NCBI GenBank assembly: GCA_022836615.1
Contig: MU405221.1
Coordinates: 1-64,000, forward strand
DNA from: Annulohypoxylon bovei var. microspora
Taxonomy: Eukaryota > Ascomycota > Sordariomycetes > Xylariales > Hypoxylaceae
Direction of reading: 5' to 3'
Length of the DNA stretch: 64,000 nucleotides
Every line of letters starts with the position of its first letter. The stretch's first letter is position 1. The notes beneath the pieces are model-generated. The model saw only the letters and a program-made list of their open reading frames with translations. It did no database searches and was not told where the DNA came from. This document shows positions 1 through 13,002 of this stretch, in pieces. A program made the position numbers and the translations under genes.

Positions 1-3000
1 ATAATTACACGTATATAATTATAAAAAAAAAATTTTTTAATAACTTTTTCGGTTAATTAAACTTAAAAATACTTTTTATAATATTTTACTTTAAGCTTTA
101 TATTCCATTATAATAAATATTAATATTAATATATAATTTATTCGCACGAATAGCCATGAATTACGATATGACGCGATACGTTTCGGAAATAATGGTAAAA
201 AACCATTATTTAAACCGTTTAATTTAATATTCATCGTCGTTTTAAATGAAACGAAAATTACCGATAATAATTTAATAATTAATATAATATTATCGTTTAA
301 CATGTATATAAATGAATTTAAATTAAAGATAAAACCTTATACGGTATATTTCGCTTTATTTATTATTTTTAACATTTAATAATTATTTTTTATAATAATT
401 AATAACATGCCTTTTATAAAACATAAATATATTAAAACTTTAAGTAATGAATTATCCATCATTTAATACGCTTTATTAATTACAACGATTTTATCCGGGA
501 TCTTCGATTCATAATTTAAGAAAAAAATATACGCTTTTTAACGTTTCTTTTTAATTAACATAATTATGGCTTAAAAATTAATCGCGTATCGCATTAAATT
601 TCGTGGTATAATTACTTTTACTTTTTTATTTAAAATAATATTTATTAAACATGTTCATTTTATATTTAAAATAATAATATTATCGTTTATTTATTAACCG
701 TTCCTTAAACGTTAAAAAATGACGGCGAAAATTAAATTAATAATTTTCATTTATTAATTTAAAATTATCACGTTTATAAACTTTAAAAAGAATTAATGCC
801 TTAAATAATATTTATCGTTTTTAACTTCGAAAAGTTTTCCCATTTTTTTACATTTTCTTTGATTTATAACTTTTCTTAAATATAATAATAATATACCTTA
901 AATAAAATCGAATTAATAAAAGTTACCATAAAAAATTACAATAAATATTTCATTAAAATTTTCATCGAAACAACCACAAGCTTATTAAAGTTAAATATAA
1001 ACATCGTATAAATTATTTTTAAACATTATATTACATTCGTTAATAATTAATATATTAATATTTTTCCATAATATAACTTTTTTTAAAGTTATTTTACCTT
1101 TTTTAATAATAAAAAACCTTATTATAAAATAAATAATTATTTTATTAATGTAAGTTCTAACGTTATTAAAAATTGTAATAATTTAAATTCATTTTCGAAT
1201 TTTTTTAATTTTTAAAATTTAAATTAATGTTTTTATTATAACGTTTTTACCGGTGTTACCTTCGTTTTTAAAGTAATATAATAATTGTAAATTATGCGTA
1301 AAAAATATATTTATAATTTTTTTTATTTTTAAAGCATTAACTTAATTAAAGTAATGTAAAATCATTTTAAAAAACATAAATTATTTTTTATTTAAACCTT
1401 TACATTTGGTTAAAATTTTAATAACTTTTATTTATATTTTACCAAGATAATATTTAATACTTATTTTAATTAATATATGAAAAAAACTTATAACTTAATT
1501 TTTTTATTATATATATTAACCAACAATTAAATTTTTATTTATTTTAAACATATTTTAATTATTTTCGTTTTTTATTTTATTATTAATTAAATTAAAATAT
1601 ATATTTTATGTAATATTTAATTCGCTAACGGTTTATTATAATCTCGTTTTATTTAATTATTTAAGCTTTTTTTTTTAAGTTTTAATATTTCGTTTAATAA
1701 CTTTATTTATATGATTATTACACTTAATAATTTATATCGTCGTAAAATTTAAATTGTTTTTAATTTTATAATATTAATTTAATTTTAGAATAATTAAGAA
1801 ATTAAATACTTTTATTATACCTTTAACTTTAAATGTCCGGAAAAATTAAGTAATTATATTTTCGAATATTAAAATTCTTATATTATAATATTTTATAATA
1901 AAGTTATTAATTATATTAATAAATGTTATAAGTTCGTAAGCTTTAAAAATTTATTTCATTTCTTTGGTTTTTTCATTTTTAACCTTATTATTTTTTTTAT
2001 TATTAAAAAAGTTATCTTTTATTTTAATTAACACTTTTTAATTAAATGATTTATCGAAAATTTTCACATTTAATATAACGTTTTCCTTGGATTTTTTTAA
2101 TAAATTAAAGTTAAATTCAATGAATTATAAATAATTGAAAAAGTTTTTTTTTAACCATTTTTATATTTTAAAAGGCGTTCTTTTTTTTAATGATAAAAAT
2201 TTTTCTTAAAAAATAAATAACCTTAATTAAATAACCGCCGTACGCTCATATGGTTCATCATTTTTAAAATCAAATAAATATACATTTATTAATAAAGGAA
2301 TATTAATCTTAAATAATCGTCGAATATATTAATAAAACCGTATTTATTTTATATTTCTTTTAAACTTAATATATCGGTTTATTCACTTTATTTTATTTAT
2401 TTTAAAGATTATATTTATTAAAGAAATATAATTATATAAACATATATTTTAAAAAATAAAACCGCGATATAAATATCCATTAAAAATATTTAATTTAATA
2501 CCCATTTTTTTAAACGAAACTTTTAAGTTAAATAAAATTTCCGTTTCATAATAAATAAATATAAATATTTTTAAATATTACCATTAACATTAAACGGCGT
2601 AATATATAATATTACAATGTAACCACATTTAATTTTCTTATGAATAATAATATATATTATACTTAAAAATATAATTATATACGTTAATTAAAAATAACTC
2701 GCGTTCGTTAAAAATGCGGTTAAATATTTTAACCATGAAATTACGAGTAACTTCGTTTCCATCGTTTATATTAATAAACCCCGATAATTATACAATTGCT
2801 TGGAAATAAACGGTAAACATTATTAATTTTTAATATAAAAAAGCCTTTAATTTAATAACATAATTAATAATATAATATATTAACGTTAAAGTTTATATTA
2901 TAATGAAAATAACGGTAAAATTATAATTATAATAAACACATATAACGATCATTAAGTTCCAACGATTATAATTAATTAACTTTCGTTTAATACGTAATAC

Positions 3001-6000
3001 GTCGTTTTCATTTATATGTATAAAATTAATAAGTTTTTAAAGTTATTTAAAACGGCATTCTTTCCGTTCTTTGCTTTTTATTTAAGTTTTTTAAAGTTTA
3101 AAATATTTATAATATATCACGTTACATTAATAAGCTTAGGTTATAATGGTAATAAAATTTGCCTTTTTTTCCCATTTAATAATTAATTAATTTAAATCAT
3201 TTCTTAAATTATTTAATGGTTAACGGCGATTTAAAGTCCGAGATTTTTCGTGGAACGTAACTTAATTAAAGTTTTCTTTAAAATATTTATTAACATAACG
3301 TAAAAGCTCGGTAACATTTTAAACATCGTTTATAATAATTAAATCGGAATAAAATTTTTCCATTTTAATATTACCGTGGTATTAAAGAAATCCGTAAAAA
3401 TGAAATACACTTCACCCGTTAATTTCGATTATTTTAAAGTAATGGTTAATAAAACTAAACATTCCATCTTTCGTTTTAATTTTAACGATTTCTTTGAAAA
3501 AGGCATTTAAATATATGTGAAATTAAAAGATAATAAAAATAAAATTTTAATTAACTTCTTTATTTAAACTTTGTTTAATATTTAATAAATGTTATTTAAT
3601 TTTTCATTTAATTATTTAATAATAATAAAAACTTTTAAACTTTAAATTTATTTTAATATAAATAAGTAAAAACATATCGTTTAAATTAATAATAAATTAA
3701 ATAATTAGTAGCCCATTTTAAATAATTAAACTCTTAATTTAATTACGTTATTTTATTTTATTTTCGTTTAATAATAATTATTATTAACCGTATACCGTAA
3801 TTTTTATTAAGAATTTTCGCATTCGATCGTTATTAATAAATTTATTTTATTTCAATTCATTATTAACTTCTAAAAGTTTTTTTAAATTTAATGAATTACA
3901 TAAATTAAGTATATTATCGAAGGATACTTTCTTAGCTTACACCGTATTAATCCAATTATTATTACTTTTAATAATGCGGTTAAATATAAAAAATAAAAAC
4001 ATTAAATACGTCGTTATTATGGCACCGTATTATTAAAGTTTTAAAAAAGTTTAATTAAAATAAAAAGTTAATAAAATAATAAATCATTAAAAATTAATTT
4101 TTAAACATACGTTTTTATATTAAAATTTTGTTTAACGTTTTTTTATAATTCACGCGTTTAATCGTTATTCGTCGAAAACGGACCGCCGATACCGTACGAA
4201 AATAACTTAATGAATATAAACTCGAAATAATGCGGATCTTTAAAATTCACAAATTAATTCCTTAAAAAAACGCAAACGTATAATTTCCCATCCATAGATT
4301 TTTCAATGATGTTTATATTCTTTTTATCGTTAATTTTTTCGTTAATTTTTTATTATTATATTTTAATTTTAAAGGATTATTAAACGAATAATGCTTTTTA
4401 AACGTCATTAAATTAATTATAATTTATATTAAAAAAACTTAATAATATAATCATTATTATTATAAGAATTTATCGAAGTGACGAATCGAATTATTGAAAC
4501 GCTTCGAATTAATTTTATTTATTAAAAATATCATTAAAATAAATATCGTCGTTAACATTAATAAACTTTTTATTAACGATATTATAATAATATTTAAATT
4601 TAATATTAACATTATAATTAATAAATAAATTAAATATAATGTTAATTACATTTTTTTTAAAGGTAAAATTAAGTTAATTTTATTTTAAAACGTAATTAAC
4701 TTTTTTTATAACTTTTCTTTAAACATTGTTAATATAAGTTAAATTAAACATAAAAGCAAGTAAAATATATTCCTTTTTATTACTTTAATTTTATTAAAAA
4801 TCGTTATTTATCGATATATAAACATATAAATAATTATGTTTTCGAAGTTAAGTTAACGTTTTTTACATGATAAATTTATATAAACCTAATTATAATATAA
4901 CATTTTACTTTTTAAGTTTATTAAAATTACATTAAATAACATAAACATTATTAATTACATTTTTTATGGGATAAAGCAAAATCTTGGCCATTAAATATAC
5001 GTTATTAAAAAAAACCAATATATGCTTAAAAATCTTTCGATATATAAGGTTAATAAATTAATTGCTTTTAAAATTAAGAATAAATTTAATAATTATATTA
5101 AATGCAATTAAAATTAAAAAAAACCTTTTTTTAATTAAATAAAGTTATTTAATTTTAAATAAAAAAAAATAAACACATAAATTCCGTATTATTATTAATC
5201 GGTAATTACGTAATAACGCACCTTTTTCAATTACTTTAACATAAAAATTATAAATTTTCACCGATTTCGAACGTTAATTAAAACATTTTAAATAATCGAA
5301 TTAATAAATTAAATTTTATTAATTCAAGGAAAAGGAAACTTTAAAAACATTTAAAAAACATTATAAAAATAATTCTTAAAATAACATTATTATATTAATA
5401 TTATAACATTATAATAAATATATATAACACCATTTTAACGATAAATTTCTTTCGTTTTAAGTTATATATTAAAAATTAAATATATAAAATACTTTATAAC
5501 GATTATTAACAAAATAAAGAAAATTTTTATTAACCGAAATAATTTCTTTTATTAAGAAAATATTATTAAAATTATTTATAATATTATTTAAAATTTAATA
5601 AGCGTTAATAATGTTTACATCTTATTCTTTAACTTTAATATAAAAAATAAAGTTGCATTTTAATAATTTATATTATTTTCGTTTTACACAATGATTAAAC
5701 TTATTATTTAATGTTATTAAATGGTTATCGGCATTTTTACGTTTTACATTTATTTTAACATAAAAAATAAAACCGCGATTTAATCGTCTACGTTATTTTC
5801 GTTTTATATAATAATTAAATTCGTTATTTAATGTTATTAAATTATCATTGATATTTTTACGTTTTACATTTATTCCAATGCTTAATTTTAAAATTAAATC
5901 GATATAATTAATAAGTATTACATTAAGGAAAAGCTTAAAATAATTAAAAATATATTTATTAAATAATATATTTTATTAAAACGAAGCGAAAAATTTAAAT

Positions 6001-9000
6001 AATAAAAATATTAATTTAAAAGTAATAACATTTAAAAGCTTATAAATATAATTTCATATCATTTTTTTTTATTTAAATTATTTTATCCATATATTAATAA
6101 TTTTTTATACTTTATTAATATATATATAAATTTACATTTTACTTGAAAACACCATATAATAATTAAATTAAAAACATTATAATCTTTAATTATATATTAA
6201 AGAAAACTTTAATAAAAATATTAACGTGATAAGTTTAAAAAATCAATTAATATAAATATAATTTTTCCGTGAGGTTATATTAATTTAATATATATTCTTA
6301 AAATATCACCGCTTAAAAAAAATAAATAAAAAATGCGTATTATAATATATGGTAATTTTATGCTTATTTTAAACATGAAAATAAATATTAACCCTTGATT
6401 TTTTTAAAACGTATATAATATTATTATATAAAAAAACATTTTTAAAATAAAAGTAATTTTATTATTTTTAACCATTAATAATTATTAAAAAATATGATTT
6501 CTTTAATACGTAATTATCCGTGACATTTATATTTTTACATTAATAAAAATACACCTCGAACTTTAATTAATTAATAAAAAGTCGGATACATAATTAAAAC
6601 GCCGATAATAATGTTAAATAATTAATTAATTTATTTTTAAAATATATTAAAGTATTTATTATATAACCGTTAATATAAATTTAAACAAGCAATACCGGTA
6701 ACTTAATTTTAATAAAATTTTAAAAACGTTATTTGCAAATAATAACATTAAATTTTAATAATTATCACGATTAAAAAGATCTAAGATTTTTATTACGTTA
6801 ATTATTTAAATATAAATATCTGCTTTAATAACCTTAATATTTAATTTTATATTCTTATATTTAAAACATTTTTATTACATAATCCATACTTATATATACA
6901 CATATTCATTTTATTCATTTTTATATATTTTAAAAAAAAACACCATTCATTATTATATTTTTTCCATTTTAACCATTTATTTTAACACGTAATAATTAAA
7001 CCTTAAAACAATACTTTAAATTTAACTTTAACATTTCTTTTATATTTAATATTGTTAAAGTGGAAAAATAAAAGAAATAATCTTAATTTATTAAATACGG
7101 AAATGTTATAATCATTTTCATTATTATTATTAATTTCCCATTTAACTTTTCTCATTTAAATATCCCATGATATATTAATTATAATAATTTCATTATTAAT
7201 TTACACATTTTTAATAATAATAAATATTAATTTAAAAAAGGTAATATTATCTTTATATCCGGTAATTTAAAACCATGGTTTTTTCGAACATTATTTCGTA
7301 ATAATGTTAATTATTAAAAGAATTAATAAACATTAATAATAACATTATTACAATCCATGTAAAAATAAATAAACTTAAAAACAAATTTTATTAAAATTTA
7401 ATAATATATGTAATAAATTAATAAATGTTAATTTCATTAATATTAAAAAACTTATTATATAAAAGTAATAAATAATTTGTTTATTTTTTAATTATATTTA
7501 TTTACCACCCTAAATATAACATATTATTATATATGGAATTGCTTTAAAACTGTTTTTTTAATATAAATTTTTCATGGAATTATAATTTTTCTTTAATTAA
7601 AATAATTAAGCCTTTTTATTAAATTTTTTTAAGTAAAAATTATATGTTTTTTATGTATTCGTTATATATAATAACTTTATATTAAAAAAATATTAATAAG
7701 CGTTAAATAAAAGGAAAAATAAATTAAAAAATAATTAATATATTTATTATTTTAATAAATTTATTAAGTAGCTTAAAAATAACTTTATCGTTCGCGTTAA
7801 TTTTAAATTAAATATATTATTAAAACATTCTTTAATATATGTTATAATATTTAAAAAAAGCCTGCGAATAACTTTAAATGTAACTTTAATATTTAATAAC
7901 CTAAGTTTTTTAAAAAAGGGTTCTTTTTGCTTTAAATTACAAGTATAATTAAATTAATTTAAGAAAAATAAAAACGTAATTTAAAAAGAAAACACTTTAA
8001 CTAAATTAACGTTAACGTTATAATAAATTTAATATAACATTAACCTTTAAATCGAAATAATTGTAAAGGGTAAAAACGTTTCGAAATCGAACTTAAACAT
8101 ATAATTAATCGAAAGTTTAAAAACATCATTTATAACCATAATCGGAAATAAAGAAAAAAGTAAAATACTTATTACATTATATTATAAAAACTTAAAGAAA
8201 AAGTCATTTATATTACATATAAAGCTTTTAAATGATTAACCGGAACTTGTTTTTAATAAAATAATTAATTTTATTATTAATAATAAAATTAAAAAAAGTG
8301 ACGATAACGATAAAAATAAAAATAAAAATGTTTTATTTTCGATAAAAAAACGTAAAGTTTAATAAGAAATAAATAATGTATAAATTATTTTTTATATTTG
8401 TTTTATTAATTTATTTTTTATTTATATTATATATTAAAAAATTAATTTTAATAAAAGTGAAAATATTAATTAATTCATAAATAATAACGATAATAATAAT
8501 AACGTTTTTAATTTTAAAAGTAATAAACGTCGCAAGTAATAATATTAACTTTAATAATTAAATTTTACATTATAAATGTATAAATTATATTAATATATAA
8601 AGTATATTTCGCAATTATAACATGGGGAAATTAATTAAAAACTTTAATATAAACGTATAAATTATTATTTAATTAATATAAAATAATTTAAAGTAAATAT
8701 TTTTTTAAATTTAAAATTATATATAAAAAAAACGAATAAATAAAAACATATAAATTAACCTTTTAAATAAAACGCCTTAATATTCTATAACACTTTTAAT
8801 AATTTTAAAAGTATATATAAAAAACGTATTTAATTAAAAACTTTTTTTTTAAATTTTATTAATTAATTTACATCGAGACCATGGGAATTAAAAAGTTTAA
8901 TAATCGCGTTAAAGGTTTTTAAATAAACTTAATTAAATTTAAATAAAAATATAATCGCAAGTTTTTTATTAAAATTAATTATGTTATCCATTATAATATT

Positions 9001-10860
9001 AAATAATATTAACGTGCTTAAATTAAAACTTACAAATAAATAAAACGTTTCATTTATTTTAAAACTTTTATAATTATTATTATTCATAAAAATCATTAAA
9101 TTAAATGGGTAATTAAAAGGTTAATTAAATGAATATAACCAAATAAAGTAAACATTATTTTTAACATTTTTATTAAAAAGGAACATTTCTTTATTATTTA
9201 ATTATAAATAAAAACATTTATTATTAATTTTAAAATTTTTAAAAAATTTAAGGTTTTTATTAAACGTATTTAATTTCACATATTTAAAAAAAGTATTACC
9301 TTTTTTATTATTAATGGATTATTTAAATAAAAGAAGTTAAATATTTTAATTCTTCGTTTTTATAATTAACCGAATAATTGAAATTTTTAAAAATATTAAA
9401 ATAAAACGCGCGAAAAAAAATTAATATGGAATTTTAATAAAATCCAATAATTCCTTATTTTAAAATCGTTGAAAAATTTTTATAAAACATTAAATTATTT
9501 TACTAAAAAAATTCGTCATATATACCATAAATTTATATTTCCTTTTATTATTAAAATCAAGTTTAAATACAACGGTAAAGTAATATTTATCGAAGTATTA
9601 ATGTAAATTAATACGAAAATAAATAATATTAATAAAATCATTAATAACATTTATTTACGAAAGTAATTTAACGTAAAAACGCATATAATTTTTAATATAT
9701 CATGGATTTTAAGTTTAAGAAATAATATAAATTAATTTCATACCATTATAAAACGCCGAAATCCGATAAATTTTAAAATAAACGAAAAGACCATCGTTTT
9801 TTATATGGTCGAAACTTTTTTAAAACTTCGATATAAGTTTATAAATGGAAAAGTTTTAATAATTGAAATTAAAAGTAAATAAATATTTCACATATTTTAA
9901 ATATTTATAAACATGGAAATAATATTATTTAATAAAAAATTAATAAAAAATTAAATTTCGAGAAATTATAATAATAACGTTTAAATTAAATGGGTTGTAA
10001 TTTATCGAAAAAAATAAAATCGTATATTTTAAAATTTCCGATTAATCCACTTTATTTAAACGCGTTAATATTAATTCCATAAATTAAATAATAAACATTC
10101 ACGCTTTTTTCGCGCATTTATTATAACCTTTATTTTTAATTTAAACATTTCCAACGATAATATAATATATATAATAAGCGACATTATAATAAACGTTATT
10201 ATTATTAAATACGTAAAAAAAAAATAATACATTTATATTAAAATACTTAAAATAATAAATATCGATTTTATTAAAGAAATTTATATTAAATAAAATCGAT
10301 ATAAAAGTCACGCGATTTTTAAAAATTATAAAACGGTATTAAACATTCGGAAATTTTAAAGAAAAAAAAATAAATAAAGGATTTTACATATAATTCGAAT
10401 TTAATAATAATGGATTTATATTTAACATCGTAAAAGTAATGAAAAAATTCGATAAAAAAGTCGTATTTCGATTTAACGACGTAAATTATAATAAATTTAC
10501 GTTAATAATAAAAAAAAATAAAAATAAAATTAAATTTAAAAATAATGATTTTCGTTTTCGTTTTTTTTTTATAAATATATTAAATAAATAAAGGTTATTT
10601 TAACGATGAAAAACAAAGGAAAAAAAGAGAAAATAACACACAAAATAAATAACATTATTATTAAAATTATTACATAACCACGTAATGGCTTAAAGTAAAA
10701 ACTAATATTAAAACACCGCAATTAATATTAAAACTTTATAACCATTATTATACATAATTAAAGGGGAAAAAATAACCTTAACCAATTAAAGTTAAAGATA
10801 ATTAAGTCGTAATAATAAATCATAAATAATTATATTGCAAACAATAAAAGCAGATAAACA
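1..10860. repeat. AT-rich, gene-free block, probably RIP-degraded repeat DNA
   Basis: The whole stretch is dominated by A and T on both strands, with C and G mostly left in scattered CG, CC and AC contexts. Stop codons are so dense that no ORF above about 70 codons survives, and no splice-compatible coding chain could be found. In Pezizomycotina this is what repeat-induced point mutation (C to T, mainly at CpA) leaves of transposons. I could not recognise the original element: no intact terminal repeats, transposase or reverse-transcriptase motifs are readable. The block runs off the left edge, so its true size is unknown. A centromeric or subtelomeric AT-isochore is an alternative reading. 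Confidence 0.85.
5641..5880. repeat. 120-bp tandem duplication inside the AT-rich block
   Basis: Positions 5641-5760 and 5761-5880 align column by column at a period of exactly 120 bp. Both copies start with TAAAAAATAA and share ATTATTTAATGTTATTAAAT and TTTTTACGTTTTACATTTAT at the same offsets. Most differences between the copies are C/T or G/A transitions, with a few transversions. That is the expected result if a duplication was mutated afterwards by RIP. The original function is unknown. Confidence 0.8.
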
Positions 10861-11672
10861 TCGGTTCATTATGAAATGAAAAAATCCTCCGGCTAAACTC
10901 GGGATATTGTGCCACCCGAACGGGTGGCCTCGCGTACTAGAATTGGTTTAGGGGTTGGTAATCCTGTAAGGTACATGGGTGCACAGACCAACTGTTTATT
11001 TTAGACGAACCCGTCCTCGTGGCACTTGCCAACCTTAATCATTAGGTATAGCTCACCCACTCTCAGCCCTAAGACCAAAGATAGATCTCCCCTATCACAT
11101 GGCAAAATACATGGAAGGTACTGTTTATGCTAATTTCGAGATTCCCATATGTGAAATGTCCATTATCATTTCGGTCATAAGCTCCTTAGTACTTAGTCTT
11201 AGGCTGTGACGTCAACCGACTCAACTATTGTCCTAGTATACTTCCGCGTGTTAGTAAATCAAATGATCCCTTTCAATAATTACGAGTAATATGACTTGTA
11301 TGACTTATAAGATTTAGGTATTTTGAAGTTAGGTATATTGTTTTAATGAAGAATCATAAAATACTGAGTATTAGGTATGAAATGAACATCTTGATAGTTC
11401 TATCCTACAAGGTACCTATATATCTGTCCATGCAAAATTTACCTTCAACGTCACCACCAATGTGCTCAAACCCTCCCCCTCGATTAGGGGTATATAATTG
11501 TGTCAAAATTTCTTGCAGTTATCTACTTACATCTAGGTATCTATTTCGGCCAAGTCCGAATCCTCCCTCGAGAGATTAGTGTTGAAACCCATGCGCCATA
11601 CCCTATGAGCAACATGGGAAACACCTCTTTACCATCTATTAACTAAGACATGATCCTGACGATATCATCTCG
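10861..11672. other. Border and intergenic stretch, no gene seen
   Basis: Base composition returns to normal within about 50 bp around 10,860. I see no coding chain here; the 77-codon open frame near 11,346 has no family resemblance. A perfect 8-bp inverted repeat with a 2-nt loop lies at 10,911-10,928. The right part is presumably the 3' flank of the minus-strand gene that ends at 11,673. Confidence 0.5.
10911..10928. repeat. Short perfect hairpin at the AT-block border
   Basis: GCCACCCG, loop AA, CGGGTGGC: an 8-bp GC-rich stem, conspicuous just inside the normal-composition DNA. It could be chance, a protein-binding palindrome or the relic of an element end. No direct repeats that would mark an insertion were found next to it. 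Confidence 0.4.
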
Positions 11673-13002
11673 CTAGGAGTTACTTCGCCCCCTGCCTTCC
11701 GAATTTCTCATCAACTCATAGCTTTCCTCTTGTTGTTCAACATCACTGCCCCTGTCAAGACGAGTCTTGCTCAAATTCTGCTTACTTAGGCTCTGGTGCA
11801 CATCCCGGATACCCCTAATACCCTGTTCGACTATCGAGGGCGTTCCAGCTTCAAGATTTTCGTCCTCCTGGCAGGATAACGCGTACTCGGGCCCATACTT
11901 CTTCACAGCTCTCTCGAATTTGAAATATAATACGGCCTGGTGAAGTAGTTGGGTGACAGCGATAACAAGCAATATGATAGCTGTTGTCTGCCCAAAGTCC
12001 CAATCGTTCTCGTTCTCATGGTTCTCAAGAAAGTCTTGGTTTTCGGTTCGTAGCTTGATCATCATATAAAGATGTACCGGAAATTGGAGGAAGCTAAGAA
12101 TCAATAGCGGCTTCCCAAATTTCGCCGGGCAAAATAGGGCACCGAACATGACTAGAAGAAGCCATACCGCCGTAACCGCTACATACGCCTTGTCGGTCAC
12201 CGGGTGACTTGCATCTGAGCTTGTAATACCGTTCGTTATATAGCAATGACCGAGATCTTCGGAAGTAAGTGACCACCCGTCAAGACGGATCTCAAGAAAG
12301 ATGGTCATTACTAAGAATAGGACTGCGAACATGTAAGAGACACGGAATCGACCGGTCCAGTGAGACGGTGCTATTTGATGACGCTTCTTTTTCGGCGTCT
12401 TTGCTCCCATAAAGGTCCAGCAAACGAGTGCCGCCGCGTTGGAAATGCTGCGTATTTGGAACGAGGTAAGCAGGCGAGTTCGTTGAAGGTGACTGGGAAC
12501 AATAAGTATAAAAAGACCTTACCCGACAAAACTGACAGTGTCGTAGACTAAGTGAAGATGATATAAGTCGATATTTTTGGCATTTGAGATTGCCGTAATG
12601 ACAAGTGCGACTCCTTCACGTCAAATGTGAGCTAAGGCTGTCCTTCGAGATGTCGATATACACACCTGTAACCATCTGCAGATCGTTCCCAACCATAAGA
12701 ATTTCAGACACAAATCCAAGTCGCTTCTTCTCGCTCGCATACTCTGGGGTACCCTCAGGGTGTTGGATATCGAGTCGACCGAGTTTTGTTAAGAAAAACA
12801 CCCAGAATGCTAGTGCTAGCGATATGAAGGCTTGTACGCTAAGACCTATTAAAATCTAGGCGCATTAAGAAGCATTAGATATAACTGGATTCGAAAGCCG
12901 AACGGGTCATGGTGAACTCACTCCGTAACCCGCGATATCGGGCATGGCCTCGCCGACTTTCTCACATTGTGTCGGTAACTCAGAAGACTCAGAAGCCTCC
13001 AT
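11673..13002 (-). CDS. Fungal multi-pass membrane protein, function unknown
   Basis: Four exons on the minus strand: 13002-12922, 12855-12666, 12613-12523 and 12447-11673, together 378 residues. All introns are GT...AG. The joins restore a continuous frame and motifs I associate with a fungus-specific membrane-protein family: an N-terminal CEK...MPDIAG segment, the NDLQMVTG motif, and YHLHLVYDTVSFVG. Likely membrane segments are near residues 28-49, 92-103, 115-130, 156-174, 208-229, 234-251 and 275-296, so about seven passes. A polar cytosolic-looking tail follows, rich in Gln, Glu and Ser. The start Met is the first in frame before the CEK motif. No biochemical role is known to me. This is the first gene after the AT-rich block and shows no obvious RIP damage. 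Exon boundaries are inferred. Confidence 0.8.

Noticed and set aside
91..303. 70-codon minus-strand ORF in the AT-rich block
   Set aside because: Composition-driven frame of Ile/Asn/Leu/Lys without a family signature or flanking coding signal.
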